DNA of 64,000 bases from Polyangiaceae bacterium (GCA_041389725.1 JAWKRG010000014.1:62001-126000); one strand, 5' to 3'. Counted from the first letter of the stretch, positions 15,605-27,149 are shown. The notes: generated by a model from the sequence alone, not told the origin. Translations and numbers: made by a program.

Positions 15605-17158
15605 ATGACTTTTACAGAAGCGGCGGCGCAAGTGCTGCGCCTCGTAGGGAAACCCCTACATTATAAGGAGATCACGGACGTAGCGATCGAGCGGAACCTG
15701 CTGTCTCACGTCGGAAAGAGCCCCGAAGTCACCATGGGTGCGCGGCTCGCGGCGTTGGTGAAGAAGGCAGACAAAGAGAATCCGCTCGTGCGGGTCAAGC
15801 CCGGCGTCTTCGCCCTGCGCGAGTGGGATCAGAAGACGATCGACGCAGGACTCAAGGATCGCACGCCCGCCCTGGAGCTTGCGAGCCGTGCGGCGCCCGT
15901 GGTGGTGGAGGTGAGCGCTGGCGACAATGGCAGTGCCGAACTCGCCTCCGCCCCGTTGGCCTCCGCCCCGTTGGCCTCTGCCCCCTTGGCGTCGGAGCCC
16001 TTGGCTTCGTCACCTGTGGAGATTGAAGAGGAAGAAGGGGAGGAGCCGCGCGCCGTCGACGAGGCCGAGCGCACCCGAGCCGCGATTGCAGCGTCTGCCG
16101 CGGATCTTTTCGAGGCGGAGGAGGACGACGACGTTCCCATCCTCCAAGCCCCCGCTCGCGCGGAAGCGCCGGATGACGACGAAGACTCGGACCGCGACGG
16201 TGGCCGTCGAGGTCGTCGTCGTCGGCGGCGGCGCGGACGAGAACGCGAGCGCGGAGAAGAACGCACCGATGGCGGCATGCCTGGCTACACCGTGTCCGAC
16301 GCCTCCTTTGACGAGGCTGAGGACATCGTCCGCGAGGCCCCACCCGACGAAGGCGGCGGCTCCCTTGACGAACTGGCTGGCAAGCCCTTGGCGGATGGTC
16401 TGGAGCGCATGCTGTCGGGTCAGGATCGTTCCGGCGGAACCGTCAGCGTGCAGAAGCTAGCCGAAAATGCTTGTCGCAAGGGCCGTGGGAGCGACGCGGC
16501 CCAGCTCGCTACTTCGCTGTTGGCCGCCGCACGCGCCGACAACCTCCGCCGCATGGCTGAAGGTCGTCGCCAGCGCTTCCGCATTTCGGGTCAACGTGTC
16601 GGCTTGTCCGAGTGGGCCATGGACGGCGAGCTCGCGCGCATCGAAAAAGACATGGAGCAGCTCGTCGCGCGTCACCATGAGACGTGCAAGAAGCTGCTGG
16701 CGAAGAAGATTGCAGACTTGCCCCATCGCGCGCTCTCCGAGTTGGTGCTCACCCTGCTGGAGCGAGTCGGGATCTCGGGCCTGAGCATGGTCAAGCGTAC
16801 CGGCGTGCCCAACTCGGAGCTGCATCTGACCGGGACTACAGTGGGAGCGGGTGCTAGCGTACCCGTGGCCATCGTGGTGCGGCGCGATGGTCGCGAGATC
16901 GGGCGTGAGCGCGTGCTCGAGTTGCGCGGCGCTCTGCACCACTACGGGCCCGCATCCGTGGGCATGCTGATTACGACTGGCCAGGTGCTGAGCGGTGCTC
17001 GCGAAGAGGCCGGAGCGGCGGGCGCGGCACCAGTGACCCTGGTGGACGGCGCAACCCTGGCCGGATGGTGTGAAAGCCACGGCATTGGCCTGACCCAGCA
17101 CGTGGTGCGCCTAGGCGTGCCGGATCAGGACTTGTTCGACGCACTCAGGGCCGGATGA
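15605..17158 (+). CDS. HARE-HTH protein with Mrr-like restriction-endonuclease fold
   Basis: 517 residues. Residues 1 to about 75 form a HARE-HTH winged-helix domain (MTFTEAAAQVLRLVGKPL through VRVKPGVFALREWD), of the kind linked to restriction enzymes and RNA polymerase delta. An Ala/Ser/Glu/Asp-rich disordered linker follows (about 95-260), including tandem ASAPL repeats and an Arg block. Residues about 320-515 resemble an Mrr-type PD-(D/E)xK domain, with LRGALHHYGPASVGMLITTG and VTLVDGATLAGW. However, the usual ExK-type catalytic lysine is not evident next to VPVAIVVRRDG, so the nuclease may be inactive and serve for binding. ATG preceded by GGAAGACG. Overlaps the next gene by 4 bases. Confidence 0.75.
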   Translation: MTFTEAAAQVLRLVGKPLHYKEITDVAIERNLLSHVGKSPEVTMGARLAALVKKADKENPLVRVKPGVFALREWDQKTIDAGLKDRTPALELASRAAPVVVEVSAGDNGSAELASAPLASAPLASAPLASEPLASSPVEIEEEEGEEPRAVDEAERTRAAIAASAADLFEAEEDDDVPILQAPARAEAPDDDEDSDRDGGRRGRRRRRRRGRERERGEERTDGGMPGYTVSDASFDEAEDIVREAPPDEGGGSLDELAGKPLADGLERMLSGQDRSGGTVSVQKLAENACRKGRGSDAAQLATSLLAAARADNLRRMAEGRRQRFRISGQRVGLSEWAMDGELARIEKDMEQLVARHHETCKKLLAKKIADLPHRALSELVLTLLERVGISGLSMVKRTGVPNSELHLTGTTVGAGASVPVAIVVRRDGREIGRERVLELRGALHHYGPASVGMLITTGQVLSGAREEAGAAGAAPVTLVDGATLAGWCESHGIGLTQHVVRLGVPDQDLFDALRAG

Positions 17159-18078
17159 AGCCGCGCCCCGGCTCTCGGCCAGCGCGGCCAGCCGCCAGCA
17201 AGGTCGGATGGGTCGCGCTCGTCGCGCCGCTGCTCTGCGCCTGCCCTCGCTCCCCGCCGCCGTCGCAGTTCCCCAATGCCGACGCAGCGCTGCAGCGCAT
17301 GCACGAGACCTATCGCTGCAGCCGCGGCATCCAGGGTGAGGCGAAGATCGACTACTTCGGCGACGAAGGTCGTGTGCGCGGCAACGTGCTGTACAAGGCG
17401 ATGCTCATCGACGACTTGCGCTTCGACGTCTTCAGCCCCTTTGGCCTCACCATCTCCACGCTGACCAGCGACGGTCGCGATTTCGCGCTCTACGATCTGC
17501 AGCAGAAGACGCTATTCACTGGTCCCGCCAACACCTGCAACGTCACGCGCTTCACTCACGTTCCCGTGCCGCCGCACGCATTGGCTCAGCTCCTGCGCGG
17601 GGAAGCCCCGGTGCTGGTTCACACGCCTCAGCAAGCGACGATCGCGTGGGAGGGTGGAAGCTACGTGATTCGTGTGCAGAGCAAGCACGAAGCCACCCAG
17701 GAGATCCATCTCGAACCCACGGATGCAGACTGGCTCGCACCTTGGCAAAAGCAACGGGTGCGCGTGCTCGAGGTGAGCGTGACGCAGCAAGGCATCGACC
17801 TCTATCGCGCCGAACTCCAGGACCACGAGGCCGCAAAGACCGCGCGTCCCTGGGAAGACCCGGACGGACTGGGTGGTGACATTCCGCCGAGCGGGCCGGC
17901 GTGCGACGCAGAAGTGCCCCGCCGCATGCGCCTGGAGGTGCCTGGCACGGACCAGGATTTGATCCTCCGCGTCAAGGAAGCGGCGCACAATCCCCCGCTT
18001 TTGCCCGGAACTTTCCAACAGGCGCCGCGACCCGGCGTCCGGGTGCGCTATTCCGCCTGTAGCGACGGCGATCTATGA
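17155..18078 (+). CDS. LolB-like lipoprotein
   Basis: 307 residues with a basic start, a hydrophobic core (VGWVALVAPLLCAC) and a lipobox-like Cys near residue 25. The body (residues about 40-215) is strand-rich with GEAKIDYFGDEGRVRGNV and LRFDVFSPFGLTISTL, resembling the LolB/LolA concave barrel that accepts lipoproteins from the periplasmic carrier. A role in outer-membrane lipoprotein or lipid handling is inferred from this resemblance alone. The start codon overlaps the preceding stop (ATGA), indicating translational coupling with the HARE-HTH gene, an unexpected pairing. Confidence 0.65.
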   Translation: MKPRPGSRPARPAASKVGWVALVAPLLCACPRSPPPSQFPNADAALQRMHETYRCSRGIQGEAKIDYFGDEGRVRGNVLYKAMLIDDLRFDVFSPFGLTISTLTSDGRDFALYDLQQKTLFTGPANTCNVTRFTHVPVPPHALAQLLRGEAPVLVHTPQQATIAWEGGSYVIRVQSKHEATQEIHLEPTDADWLAPWQKQRVRVLEVSVTQQGIDLYRAELQDHEAAKTARPWEDPDGLGGDIPPSGPACDAEVPRRMRLEVPGTDQDLILRVKEAAHNPPLLPGTFQQAPRPGVRVRYSACSDGDL

Positions 18079-18085
18079 TGGCCGC

Positions 18086-19159
18086 GTGAGTTCTCGCGCC
18101 AAGCGGCAGAAGTCGAACAAGAAGCGCGCCGCACCGTCGGCGCAGGAACGGCCCAGCTACCGTCCCACGCCGACCGGGGAGCTGCCGCGGTTCGCCGGCG
18201 TGCCGACCCTGCTCAGGCTGCCCGTCGTACGCACGCTGGGCGACGTGCCAGACGTGGACGTGCTGCTCACGGGCGTCCCCTTCGACGGCGGCAGTAGCTA
18301 CCGCCCGGGTGCGCGCCTGGCGCCGCGCGCGGTCCGCGAAGCATCCTCCCTGGCGCGTGGGTTCTCAACGGCCCTCGGCATCGACATCTACGACGAGCTG
18401 GCGGTCGCGGACGGGGGCGACATTGCGGTGCCGCCGGCCGACGTCGACGACGCGCTTGCACTGATTGCGGATCGCGCCAGTGCGATTGTGCGTTCTGGCG
18501 TCGTCAGCGGTTTCGTCGGCGGGGATCAAACGGTGACTCTCGGAGCGTTGCGTGGGATTCATCGCGCCAAGCTCAAGCCCGTTGCGTTCCTGCACATCGA
18601 TGCGCACCCGAATACCGCAGGTCCCGCCTGGGGACACGAGGCGCACCACGGTTCTGTGGTGCGCCTGGCGACCGAGGAAGGTCTGATCCGACCGGATTCG
18701 ACGCTGCAACTCGGGCTGCGTGGACCTTTTTCGAGCGCGGGGGATTTGGCGTTCTCTCTGGCCAGCGGCTTCGAGATCGTGAACGTCGACGAGGTGAAGT
18801 GGGATCTGCACGCGGCGGTGAGCCAAGTGCGCAAGGTAGTACGCCAGGGCCCCATCTACGTCAGCGTGGACGTGGCGGCCCTCGATCCAGCGTTCGCTCC
18901 GGGAGTGGGCATCCCAATGCCAGGCGGCATGAATACCTGGGAGCTGCAGCAGATCCTGCGTGCCTTGGTGGGCGCCGAGATCATTGGCTTCGACGTGGTC
19001 GAGATCTGTCCTCCCTTCGACCACCAAAACATCACCGCGCTGTTGGGCGTGACCGTCCTTCAGGAAATCCTGAGTGCGATTGCAGACACTCGTCGAAGCG
19101 CGCGCCCTGCACCGTCGACGCGGGACAGCGCCCGGCGTGGCGGTCGCGTCTCGGCGTGA
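18086..19159 (+). CDS. Agmatinase/arginase-family protein with lost metal ligands
   Basis: 357 residues from a GTG that follows 7 bases after the lipoprotein stop. Clear ureohydrolase fold: GVPFDGGSSYRPGAR, then GGDQTVTLGALRG, FLHIDAHPN, HHGSVVRLA, SVDVAALDPAFAPG and FDVVEICPPFD. Active agmatinases coordinate two Mn ions by six residues: His in GGDH, Asp-His-Asp in DAHxD and Asp-x-Asp in SxDxD. Here three of the six are replaced (His to Gln, Asp to Asn, Asp to Ala) while the surrounding fold motifs are intact. Hydrolysis of agmatine or a guanidino substrate therefore seems unlikely; a binding or altered-metal role is possible. Confidence 0.8.
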   Translation: MSSRAKRQKSNKKRAAPSAQERPSYRPTPTGELPRFAGVPTLLRLPVVRTLGDVPDVDVLLTGVPFDGGSSYRPGARLAPRAVREASSLARGFSTALGIDIYDELAVADGGDIAVPPADVDDALALIADRASAIVRSGVVSGFVGGDQTVTLGALRGIHRAKLKPVAFLHIDAHPNTAGPAWGHEAHHGSVVRLATEEGLIRPDSTLQLGLRGPFSSAGDLAFSLASGFEIVNVDEVKWDLHAAVSQVRKVVRQGPIYVSVDVAALDPAFAPGVGIPMPGGMNTWELQQILRALVGAEIIGFDVVEICPPFDHQNITALLGVTVLQEILSAIADTRRSARPAPSTRDSARRGGRVSA

Positions 19160-19179
19160 GGCTGTTGCACGCAGCTGCG

Positions 19180-19953
19180 TCAATCCATTGCCGCCAGGGT
19201 CGCTAGCACGGCGCCGGGGGTGTCGGAGATCAGCGTATCGATGCCAAGGCGCGTCAGCGCTCGCACCCGCGCTGGTGCATTGACCGTCCAGGTGCCGAGG
19301 AAGAGCGCGCGCCGGCGATAGCGTGTGAACGCCTCGGGCGTCAGTAGGGTGAACTGAGGGTGCAGCCCCACGGCGCCAAGCCAGCCGCTGCCCGCGCCTC
19401 GCTTCAACCATCGCTGTTGGTCGTGGAGTAGCCACGCCCGCGCGACTTCGGGCAGGCGCCAGCGCAGGCCCAATACTAGACGCGGATCGAAAGACGAGAG
19501 CACGACGCGCTCTGGGGCATCAGGCACGCGCGCGACGGCAGCAGCGACGCGTGACAGTAGCAGCTGACGATCGGGCACGTCGTGTTTCAACTCGATGTTC
19601 AAGCGCTGCTGGTGCTCGGCGCTCCAGGCAAGCGCATCGGCGAAGGTGGGGATGCGCTCGCCGTGGCGTAGCCGGATGCGCGACAGCTCACCGCTGCTCA
19701 TGCGGTCGATGCGACGCGTGTCGCCCGATCCGCTGACACGCTGCAATGTGGCATCGTGAATCACCACAAGGTTGCCACTGCCGTCGAGGCGTACGTCCAG
19801 CTCCACCCCCGCTGCGCCTTCGCACCGCGCGCGTTCGAAGGCCGTCAGCGTGTTCTCGTCGACGTCCGAACGCCGCACGCCGCGGTGTCCCAGCACGAAA
19901 GGTCGGGCCGCGAGGCCGCGCTGCCAATGCTGGGCGCCGAAGGGAGGCAACAT
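19180..19953 (-). CDS. Glycerophosphodiester phosphodiesterase
   Basis: 257 residues from the ATG at 19953; the frame continues to 20052 but would overlap the DHH gene. TIM-barrel GDPD signature: FVLGHRG, ENTLTAFERA, GVELDVRLDGSGNLVVIHD, and C-terminal TWTVNAPARVRALTRLGID with ISDTPG. Hydrolyses glycerophosphodiesters from phospholipid turnover to sn-glycerol 3-phosphate and an alcohol. No signal peptide is seen, so it is probably a cytoplasmic UgpQ-type enzyme. It follows the DHH gene by 19 bases on the same strand, suggesting one transcript. Confidence 0.88.
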   Translation of the reverse strand: MLPPFGAQHWQRGLAARPFVLGHRGVRRSDVDENTLTAFERARCEGAAGVELDVRLDGSGNLVVIHDATLQRVSGSGDTRRIDRMSSGELSRIRLRHGERIPTFADALAWSAEHQQRLNIELKHDVPDRQLLLSRVAAAVARVPDAPERVVLSSFDPRLVLGLRWRLPEVARAWLLHDQQRWLKRGAGSGWLGAVGLHPQFTLLTPEAFTRYRRRALFLGTWTVNAPARVRALTRLGIDTLISDTPGAVLATLAAMD

Positions 19954-19972
19954 GATTGGGGGGGCCTGCGCG

Positions 19973-20941
19973 TCAGCCCGCGAGTTCCAGCGCGATGTCC
20001 TTGGCCACGGAGCGGGCGCGCTCCACTTCCGAGCTGCGAAAAGAAATGCCACCCACGACTGGATGTCCGCCGCCCCCGTGGCGAGCGCAGATGGCGCTGA
20101 TGTCCGTGTCGAGGGGTTTGCCGCACCAGGGGTTGTAGCCCACGCTGATCTTCGTGCCGTGCCTTAGGCGTCCAACGATCACTGAATACACGGAGTCCGG
20201 GAACAGAGCGTAGGTGACGAACTTGGCAACCATGTCGAGGACGCCGTGGGTCAGATCCACGAACACTACGCGGCCGAGTCGCTCGCCCTTCTCCCGGACC
20301 TTCTGAATGAAACCTTCGTGCTTCGCGCCAAGCGGAGCGTAACGCTCTTGAATGCTCTCACTGCTGGCGACATCGACGAGTCCGCGGGAGAGCAACTCGG
20401 GAGCGAGCTGGTTCATGAACTTGTCGTCGCCGTAGTGCTCCACGACGCTCACCAAACGCTTGACGGGGTCGCTGCGGTTGATTGCCTGTTCTGCACTGCT
20501 GAAGCGCGCCGAGTCGACCACATCGGCCCATTCCACTAGCTCCGTGAGCAGGGGAGACTCGACGGCGAAACGCTCCTTTGCCACGTCGCGGACGAGTTTG
20601 GTGCACGAGGAGTAGGCAGGGTCGAAGAAGAAGGGGTCAGCCTGGCTTCGCTCGACAAAGATCGCTCGGTCTTCGTCGCTCGCGAAGGCCGTGCGGTGAT
20701 GGTCGAAGTACCAACTCAATCGCGAGGAGGGACTGAAGCGGAAGTCGAGAATCGCGTTGTCCTCGCCGTCCAGCAAACGCTCGTCCGGGGCGTTCTGGCC
20801 GATGCCGTAGCCGCAGGCGCGATAGTGGAACTCGGCGCTGCCACGCACGGCCTGATATAGGTGCGTGAACAGCACGGCGCTGGACAAACCGTCGAAACAA
20901 TGGCCATGAGTTGCAACGACGACCCGCACGATGCGTCTCAT
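19973..20941 (-). CDS. DHH/DHHA1-family phosphoesterase
   Basis: About 322 residues. The N-terminal DHH domain carries ATHGHCFDGLSSA (metal-binding His/Asp) and YFDHHRTAF; the C-terminal DHHA1 domain ends with RHGGGGHPVVGG, the substrate-gripping loop. This set is typical of NrnA-like nano-RNases and related phosphatases that cleave short oligonucleotides, pAp or cyclic-dinucleotide breakdown products. Which substrate applies cannot be told. The ATG at 20941 or a GTG 6 bases upstream could be the start. It leads a likely two-gene operon with the GDPD gene and is divergent from the lipoprotein pair. Confidence 0.85.
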   Translation of the reverse strand: MRRIVRVVVATHGHCFDGLSSAVLFTHLYQAVRGSAEFHYRACGYGIGQNAPDERLLDGEDNAILDFRFSPSSRLSWYFDHHRTAFASDEDRAIFVERSQADPFFFDPAYSSCTKLVRDVAKERFAVESPLLTELVEWADVVDSARFSSAEQAINRSDPVKRLVSVVEHYGDDKFMNQLAPELLSRGLVDVASSESIQERYAPLGAKHEGFIQKVREKGERLGRVVFVDLTHGVLDMVAKFVTYALFPDSVYSVIVGRLRHGTKISVGYNPWCGKPLDTDISAICARHGGGGHPVVGGISFRSSEVERARSVAKDIALELAG

Positions 20942-21024
20942 TAGCACAAGCCCAGCGTGGTGCGATAATGTAGGTGTTGCAGCGCTGATGTGGGTTTGCG
21001 GAGCCTAGAAGCCGGAAGCGAGGA

Positions 21025-21723
21025 ATGCGGTACATGTATAAGAAATCGTTGATCTTCCTGGCGGCTGCGGTTGCTGCGGTCGGCTGCAAGAAGAAGGACC
21101 AGCCCGCTCAGGATGCCCAAGGGTTCCAACAGGGACAGATGGGCGCTGGCGCGGCCGGGCCCACCGGGCCGGCCGCGAATCCGAGCGGAGCGCCCTCGGC
21201 TTCCAACGGTCAGGCGCCCGTGGGTGGCCAAGTTCCGCCCTTGGGTTCGATCCTGAGTGATCCCAACGCGCTGCAGAGCATTCTTTCCGGAGCGCTCGCC
21301 GGAGGCGCCGCGAGCTTGGGTGGCGTGACGGGCGGGGAACTCGGAACGATCGAAGCGGGGATCAAGATGAAGGCGGAGACCGATGCCAAAGGCATGCGGT
21401 CGGACGGTCAGCTGATGAGCGCGAAGCTGCAGCAGGATGGCCATGCTCAGGGATCGATCACGCTCGAGCCCGGCCAATGCTACTCGGTGGTGGGGTTCGC
21501 CGGGTTCGGTGTCTTCCGCTACCAGATCAACTTGCTCACGGCCCCACCAGCGCCTCCGCAGGTGTTGGCACAGAGCCCTGCGGACGGTCCCGCCCCCACC
21601 GTAGGTGCAGGCGATCAGTGCCTGAAGAACCCATATCCGACGCCGATGGTCGTGACGGTGGACATGCACGTCCTACAGGGGCAGGGTACCGTCGGCGCGC
21701 AAGCGTACAAGAAGAAGTCATGA
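21025..21723 (+). CDS. Lipoprotein of unknown function (pair member 1)
   Basis: 232 residues. Signal with lipobox AAVGC followed by KKK, then a Gln/Gly/Pro/Ala-rich linker to about residue 85. The C-terminal ~130 residues are a small domain with LEPGQCYSVVGFAGFG and a second Cys in GDQCLKN, which may pair. The same domain occurs in the next gene (DPGKCYSVIAVGGAG and IKPCWKN), so the two are paralogs. The start codon is preceded by GGAAGCGAGG. Overlaps the next gene by 4 bases (ATGA). I do not recognise the domain. Confidence 0.7.
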   Translation: MRYMYKKSLIFLAAAVAAVGCKKKDQPAQDAQGFQQGQMGAGAAGPTGPAANPSGAPSASNGQAPVGGQVPPLGSILSDPNALQSILSGALAGGAASLGGVTGGELGTIEAGIKMKAETDAKGMRSDGQLMSAKLQQDGHAQGSITLEPGQCYSVVGFAGFGVFRYQINLLTAPPAPPQVLAQSPADGPAPTVGAGDQCLKNPYPTPMVVTVDMHVLQGQGTVGAQAYKKKS

Positions 21724-22325
21724 TGGCCAGATACAGACATAGCGGATTGATGTTCTCGGTAGGCCTGCTGGTTCTGGGCGCGGCGATCGCCCAGGCGTGC
21801 AAGAAGAAGGAGCAGCCCATCGAGTATCCGTCGGCCCAGCCGACGCCGACCCCCACGCCGACGCCGACCCCTGCGCCCACGCCGACCTCGACGGCGACCG
21901 CTCAGCTGCCCGGCGATGGCGGGCCTGTCGCCCTGGATGCGACTACGACGGCGATCCTGGACGAAGTGATCAAGCGCAAGGCGAAGACCGACGCGCCCTA
22001 CATGAAGCGTGTGGGTACGATCTTCGGAGCAACGGTGGCGGAAGGCGGTCGCTTCGAGCAGACGATCATGATCGACCCTGGCAAGTGCTACAGCGTCATC
22101 GCGGTGGGGGGCGCCGGCATCGAGGAGGTCGACCTGGAAATCCAGGCGCGTGCGCCGATCCCGGGACTGCCCGGTGCGACCATTGCCGTCGACAACTCGA
22201 TGGGGCGCGAAGCGAGCATCAAGCCCTGTTGGAAGAACGCATTGCCAGCGGGGTTTCCGGCGACGGTCGTGATGAAGGCCACGCGCGGCACGGGCGCTCT
22301 CGGCGGCCAGGTCTTCGTCAAGTAA
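21720..22325 (+). CDS. Lipoprotein of unknown function (pair member 2)
   Basis: 201 residues starting inside the stop codon of its paralog. The signal ends in a lipobox-like AIAQAC followed by KKK, then a Thr-Pro repeat linker (PTPTPTPTPT) that would extend the domain from the membrane. The C-terminal domain repeats the two-Cys pattern of the preceding protein (PGKCYSV about 90 residues before the end, PCWKN later) and ends GGQVFVK. Likely an envelope lipoprotein working with its neighbour; the function is not known. Confidence 0.7.
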   Translation: MMARYRHSGLMFSVGLLVLGAAIAQACKKKEQPIEYPSAQPTPTPTPTPTPAPTPTSTATAQLPGDGGPVALDATTTAILDEVIKRKAKTDAPYMKRVGTIFGATVAEGGRFEQTIMIDPGKCYSVIAVGGAGIEEVDLEIQARAPIPGLPGATIAVDNSMGREASIKPCWKNALPAGFPATVVMKATRGTGALGGQVFVK

Positions 22326-22373
22326 ATCCTCGCTGCCACGCAACTCGCGCGGGCGCCAACCGAGAGGGCGACC

Positions 22374-23261
22374 ATGCCCGCGCAGGTGCTCAGCGGCCCC
22401 GACTTGCCGGCGCGCGTGCGCGCGATGGGCGGCACGCCACGCGCGCTCTACCTCCATGGGTGCTTGCCCGAGGCGCCGACGGTGGCGGTGGTCGGGACTC
22501 GTCGTCCGACCCGGCCCGCCCTCGAGTTCGCGTCGAAGCTCGCGGCCGGACTCGCTGCCCAAGGCCTGTGCGTCGCCAGCGGAGGTGCCGAGGGAATCGA
22601 CACAGCCGCCCATCGCGGCGCGCTGTCCGTGAAGGGCGCAACCCTGGTGGTGGCGCCCGCGGGATTCGAGCGCCCCTTTCCTAGCGACAACGCAGCTCTG
22701 TTCCGAGACGTCGTTGCGCGGGGGGGCGCGTACCTCTCCCTGGAACCCGATCACCGTCCAGCGCAGCGTGGCCGCTTCTTCCAACGCAACGCGGTGCTGG
22801 TCGCTCTCTCCGATGTGGTCGTGATCGTGGAGGCCGGGGTTCGAAGTGGGGCTCGCAATGCTGCCAAGTGGGCGCGTCGCATGCATCGGCCGCTATTCGC
22901 CGTGCCCGCGGCGCCTTGGTCGGGGGCAGGGCTCGGTTGCGTGTTGGAACTGCGTCGCGGTGCCAAGCCGCTCTTGAACGAGAAGGACGTGATGAAGGAG
23001 CTCGAGGCATTGGGCTTGGGTGTTCAACGTCTCCTAGATCTGCCGGCCGGCGAGCCGGACCGCGGCGGCGGCGCTGACAACTCCCTGGGACTAGTGCGGC
23101 GCGCGGTAGAAAACGGGGCAACGCATGCTGACGCAATCGTTCAAGAAACCGGCCTGCCGGCCGCCGACGTTCACCGCGTGCTCTTGACACTGACGCTCGA
23201 TGGGGTCTTAGCTCCCGACCCTGCAGGCGGCATCCTTTTCGTAAGCCGTCAATATCGTTGA
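22374..23261 (+). CDS. dprA: DNA-processing protein DprA
   Basis: 295 residues, a compact DprA/Smf. Rossmann-type core with VAVVGTRRPTR (about residue 37), LCVASGGAEGIDTAAHRGAL and FFQRNAVLVALSDVVVIVEA, followed by a C-terminal winged-helix domain (about 230-295) as in other DprA proteins. DprA binds incoming single-stranded DNA and loads RecA during transformation. The N-terminal SAM-like domain is short compared with many homologs. Immediately precedes topA, a neighbourhood common in bacteria. Confidence 0.93.
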   Translation: MPAQVLSGPDLPARVRAMGGTPRALYLHGCLPEAPTVAVVGTRRPTRPALEFASKLAAGLAAQGLCVASGGAEGIDTAAHRGALSVKGATLVVAPAGFERPFPSDNAALFRDVVARGGAYLSLEPDHRPAQRGRFFQRNAVLVALSDVVVIVEAGVRSGARNAAKWARRMHRPLFAVPAAPWSGAGLGCVLELRRGAKPLLNEKDVMKELEALGLGVQRLLDLPAGEPDRGGGADNSLGLVRRAVENGATHADAIVQETGLPAADVHRVLLTLTLDGVLAPDPAGGILFVSRQYR

Positions 23262-23333
23262 ACTTTGACTCGCCAGGCTTGCGCTGGCCGCATCTGAACC
23301 GCATCAGTTGGTAGGAAGGACACCGCAGGGGTC

Positions 23334-25814
<2,481 letters not shown>

Positions 25815-25817
25815 GCC

Positions 25818-27149
25818 GTGGCGGCCGCGGTCACCATCGTCGGGGCGGGCCTGGCAGGCTGCGAGGCTGCGCTGACCCTCGCCGCGCGGGGGGTGCAAGT
25901 GCGGCTATTGGAGCAGAAACCGCTGCGTCGCACGCCCGCGCAGAGTAGCGACGGGCTGTGCGAGTTGGTGTGCAGCAATTCCTTGCGCGGGGCGGCGCTC
26001 AGCAATGCCGTCGGGCTGCTCAAGGAAGAAATGCGGCGTCTGGGATCCTTCGTCATTCGCGCCGCCGACGAGACTCGCGTGCCCGCTGGCGGTGCTCTGG
26101 CCGTGGACCGCGAACGGTTCTCTGCCCTCGTGTCGACTTGGATTGATGCGTCCGAGCGTATCGAGCGTGTACCCGTCGAGGTCGACCGAGTGCCCGAGTC
26201 GCGCCCCACGATCGTCGCAACGGGACCGCTGACTGGGGATGCGCTCGCTGCGGATTTAGGGCGCGTGCTCGGCGGCGATTCCCTCGCCTACTACGACGCG
26301 ATTGCGCCCATCGTCAGTGCGGACAGCATCGACTGGGACAAGGTGTTCATCGCTTCACGCTGGGACAAGGGTGACAGCCCCGAGGAGCAGAGCGCCTACG
26401 TGAACTGCCCCTTGGACCGCGAGCAATATCGCGCCTTCGTGCAGGCCATCCTCGCGGCGGAGAAGGTGCAGCCGCGGCAGTTCGAGGATGTGCGCTACTT
26501 CGAGGGCTGTCTCCCCATCGAGGTCATGGCCGAACGCGGCGAGCGCACCTTGTCCTTCGGCCCGATGAAGCCCGTGGGGCTCACGGATCCTAGCACCGGG
26601 CGTTGGCCGGCGGCTGTGGTGCAGCTGCGCAAGGAGGACAGCGCTGGGACTGCCTACAACCTGGTGGGCTTTCAGAGCCGGATGACATGGACCGAGCAAG
26701 CGCGGGTGCTGCGCATGATTCCGGGTCTCGAAAAGGCCGAGTTCCTTCGCTACGGCGCGATTCACCGCAACACCTTCGTGAACGCGCCGCGCTGCTTGGA
26801 CGCCACCATGCAGGTTCGTGGACACGACGGCTTGTACCTCGCGGGTCAGATCACTGGAACCGAGGGCTACGTGGAAAGTGCCGCGGGCGGCTGGCTCGCT
26901 GCACATTTCATCACCGAGCGCCTCGCAGGGCGTGAGCCGGTGCTGCCTCCGACCTCGACGGCGCATGGCGGGCTCTTGACGCAGCTTGCGCGCAACCCCG
27001 ACGACTATCAGCCATCCAACATCACGTTCTCGCACCTCGATCCCTGGACGGGGCCGCGACTGCAAAAGCGCGCCAAGTACGCTGCGATGGCCGAACGCGC
27101 CCTGGCCGACTTGGCACAGTGGAAGAGCGCGCACGTTCCGGCGGCGTGA
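25818..27149 (+). CDS. trmFO: Methylenetetrahydrofolate--tRNA-(uracil-5-)-methyltransferase
   Basis: 443 residues from a GTG. N-terminal FAD-binding motif IVGAGLAGCEAAL, then the TrmFO-specific ELVCSNSLRG and EEMRRLGS. Conserved central segments EGCLPIEVMAERG and YNLVGFQSRMTWTEQARV, and the C-terminal QITGTEGYVESAAGG, are all in place. The enzyme uses 5,10-methylene-THF and FADH2 to make m5U54 in tRNA. It directly follows topA, a recurring order. Full length with no missing motif. Confidence 0.96.
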   Translation: MAAAVTIVGAGLAGCEAALTLAARGVQVRLLEQKPLRRTPAQSSDGLCELVCSNSLRGAALSNAVGLLKEEMRRLGSFVIRAADETRVPAGGALAVDRERFSALVSTWIDASERIERVPVEVDRVPESRPTIVATGPLTGDALAADLGRVLGGDSLAYYDAIAPIVSADSIDWDKVFIASRWDKGDSPEEQSAYVNCPLDREQYRAFVQAILAAEKVQPRQFEDVRYFEGCLPIEVMAERGERTLSFGPMKPVGLTDPSTGRWPAAVVQLRKEDSAGTAYNLVGFQSRMTWTEQARVLRMIPGLEKAEFLRYGAIHRNTFVNAPRCLDATMQVRGHDGLYLAGQITGTEGYVESAAGGWLAAHFITERLAGREPVLPPTSTAHGGLLTQLARNPDDYQPSNITFSHLDPWTGPRLQKRAKYAAMAERALADLAQWKSAHVPAA

